Source of the DNA: Ichthyophis bannanicus
Taxonomy: Eukaryota; Chordata; Amphibia; Gymnophiona; Ichthyophiidae
DNA: 64,000 nucleotides
Assembly: GCA_033557465.1 (NCBI GenBank)
Contig: CM066033.1
Span: forward strand, 1,306,867,519 to 1,306,931,518
Direction of reading: 5' to 3'
Shown here: piece by piece, positions 62,786-64,000 of the stretch
How positions within the stretch are numbered: position 1 is the first letter of the stretch
Layout of the letters: each line of letters opens with the position of its first letter
The notes under the pieces: generated by a model
What the model was told of the DNA's origin: nothing
The model's database searches: none
What the model saw: the letters and a program-made list of their open reading frames with translations, nothing else
Translations under genes and position numbers: made by a program

Positions 62786-63812
62786 AGAAAATGGAAGACC
62801 ACAACACTAATTCAGCAGGAGGGGGAGGGGAGGAGTCCTTCAGGGAAGGGTAAGAGAAAGTTTAAAAGGTAAACCTCTACAGCAATGGAGTGGGTAAGGA
62901 ACCCAACTATGGACAGATAGAGAGCTATGTGGAGACAAACAGATGCACAGTTATTTGGAAACAAGACTCACAGTTATGCAGCAACTCAGTAAAAAATCAC
63001 CTTTGGGAGAGCACTGGAAGCACCCCTCTTCTTAGAGAGCACCAAGGCAATCTGAACTAAACCCACGTGTGCAGCACAGAAAATGGAAGACCACAACACT
63101 AATTCAGCAGGAGTGGGAGGGGAGGAGTCCTTCAGGGAAGGGTAAGAGAAAGTTTAAAAGGTAAACCTCTACAGCAATGGAGTGGGTAAGGAACCCAACT
63201 ATGGACAGATAGAGAGCTATGTGGAGACAAACAGATGCACAGTTATTTGGAAACAAGACTCACAGTTATGCAGCAACTCAGTAAAAAATCACCTTTGGGA
63301 GAGCACTGGAAGCACCCCTCTTCTTAGAGAGCACCAAGGCAATCTGAACTAAACCCACGTGTGCAGCACAGAAAATGGAAGACCACAACACTAATTCAGC
63401 AGGAGGGGGAGGGGAGGAGTCCTTCAGGGAAGGGTAAGAGAAAGTTTAAAAGGTAAACCTCTACAGCAATGGAGTGGGTAAGGAACCCAACTATGGACAG
63501 ATAGAGAGCTATGTGGAGACAAACAGATGCACAGTTATTTGGAAACAAGACTCACAGTTATGCAGCAACTCAGTAAAAAATCACCTTTGGGAGAGCACTG
63601 GAAGCACCCCTCTTCTTAGAGAGCACCAAGGCAATCTGAACTAAACCCACGTGTGCAGCACAGAAAATGGAAGACCACAACACTAATTCAGCAGGAGGGG
63701 GAGGGGAGGAGTCCTTCAGGGAAGGGTAAGAGAAAGTTTAAAAGGTAAACCTCTACAGCAATGGAGTGGGTAAGGAACCCAACTATGGACAGATAGAGAG
63801 CTATGTGGAGAC

Positions 63813-64000
63813 TAACCGTATGTGCAGATGTCTGTCTCGGTGGTGTATCCCTCTTTGTGTGGGTATGTCATCTGTCTGTGTGTGATATCAGGGGAGGAGG
63901 CCTCAAACCCCACCTTGCTATGGAGCTTTGTCGTGATAGTTAAATGGCTGCTTGCATATGTGTCGTGGTTACAGATTATGTTTCCAATCCATGCTCCAAG
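63813..64000 (+). other. Harbinger-like background resumes after the array
   Basis: tg/gt-rich DNA with the same composition as the blocks at 21.9-24.9 and 31-33.8 kb. Probably the continuation of the transposase intron cut at 33838. No exon recognised before the window ends. Confidence 0.4.

Larger units (their letters stand above)
33838..63812 (-). mobile_element. CR1-type LINE with intact ORF and 25.5-kb upstream monomer array
   Basis: In minus-strand order: array of 292-bp monomers (63812-38306), unique 5' leader (38305-37924), ORF of 1308 codons (37923-33997), 3' UTR (33996-33838). Harbinger-like DNA lies on both outer sides, so the whole 29,975 bp behaves as one insertion. The alternative is a LINE inserted at or next to a pre-existing satellite. 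No long target-site duplication is visible; left flank ends ..catgtta and right flank begins taaccgta, allowing at most a few shared bases, as usual for CR1. Confidence 0.6.
38306..63812 (-). repeat. Tandem array of 292-bp monomers, 87 full units plus 94 bp
   Basis: The anchor gaaacaagactcacagttat recurs every 291-293 bases from 38421 to 63542 (86 intervals, mean about 292.1). The array starts at gagaagggtaagag (38306) and ends mid-unit at 63812 (tgtggagac|taaccg). Units differ by only a few changes: a caA/caGtgg site, one-base indels in A, C or G runs, and rare linked variants. Each has a purine tract (ggagggggaggggaggag) and a CACGTG E-box. 292 is not a multiple of 3, so the 60-90 codon minus-strand frames that recur are not a protein. 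Homogeneity implies recent expansion or gene conversion. Confidence 0.97.

Noticed and set aside
38306..63812. CRISPR array
   Set aside because: Repeats are 292 bp and contiguous without unique spacers, in vertebrate DNA. It is a satellite.

Overview
The window is repeat-dominated nuclear DNA from a vertebrate, most likely an amphibian such as a caecilian. That is an inference from the mix of transposable elements: CR1/L3-type LINEs with an SGNH-esterase domain, L2-type LINEs, a DIRS retrotransposon, PIF/Harbinger elements, tRNA-derived SINEs, and hammerhead-like motifs of the Penelope type. I see no host protein-coding gene. Only one long reading frame is intact, a LINE polyprotein of 1308 aa on the minus strand (33997-37923). 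There is a 500-base assembly gap at 10568-11067.

Layout. 1-7.27 kb is a nest of old retroelements: a minus-strand CR1 ORF1 (esterase) remnant split by a SINE with a perfect 13-bp target-site duplication and by a CR1 3' end; an 89-bp Harbinger-type MITE; a degenerate hammerhead-like motif; and a plus-strand CR1/L3-type relic split by a minus-strand L2 LINE that itself carries a plus-strand L2 3' end. At 7272 a Harbinger-type terminus begins, with the same first 18 bases as the right terminal repeat of the MITE. From there to the end of the window the background is GC-rich, Harbinger-like DNA with later insertions: an unclassified, possibly retrovirus-derived block around the gap (about 9.93-15.19 kb), a 5'-truncated dead CR1 (17157-19560), a Penelope-like unit with a hammerhead motif (20766-21866), and a DIRS element with inverted termini (about 24912-30560).

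30.7-33.8 kb holds two divergent Harbinger genes: a Myb/SANT-like DNA-binding protein on the minus strand with a recognisable intron, and a DDE transposase on the plus strand. A 206-bp, nearly loopless, CpG-rich palindrome lies between them. Just downstream of a possible transposase splice donor, a CR1-type LINE is inserted in minus orientation (33838 to about 38305). Its 5' end runs directly into a tandem array of 292-bp monomers (38306-63812, 87 full units plus 94 bp). Harbinger-like sequence resumes at 63813.

The most interesting object is this LINE plus array. It reads as one insertion of about 30 kb in which the LINE's upstream region has become, or recruited, a homogenised satellite oriented toward the LINE ORF. 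The ORF itself fuses a zinc-binding N-terminus, an SGNH esterase, an APE-type endonuclease and a reverse transcriptase into one frame.
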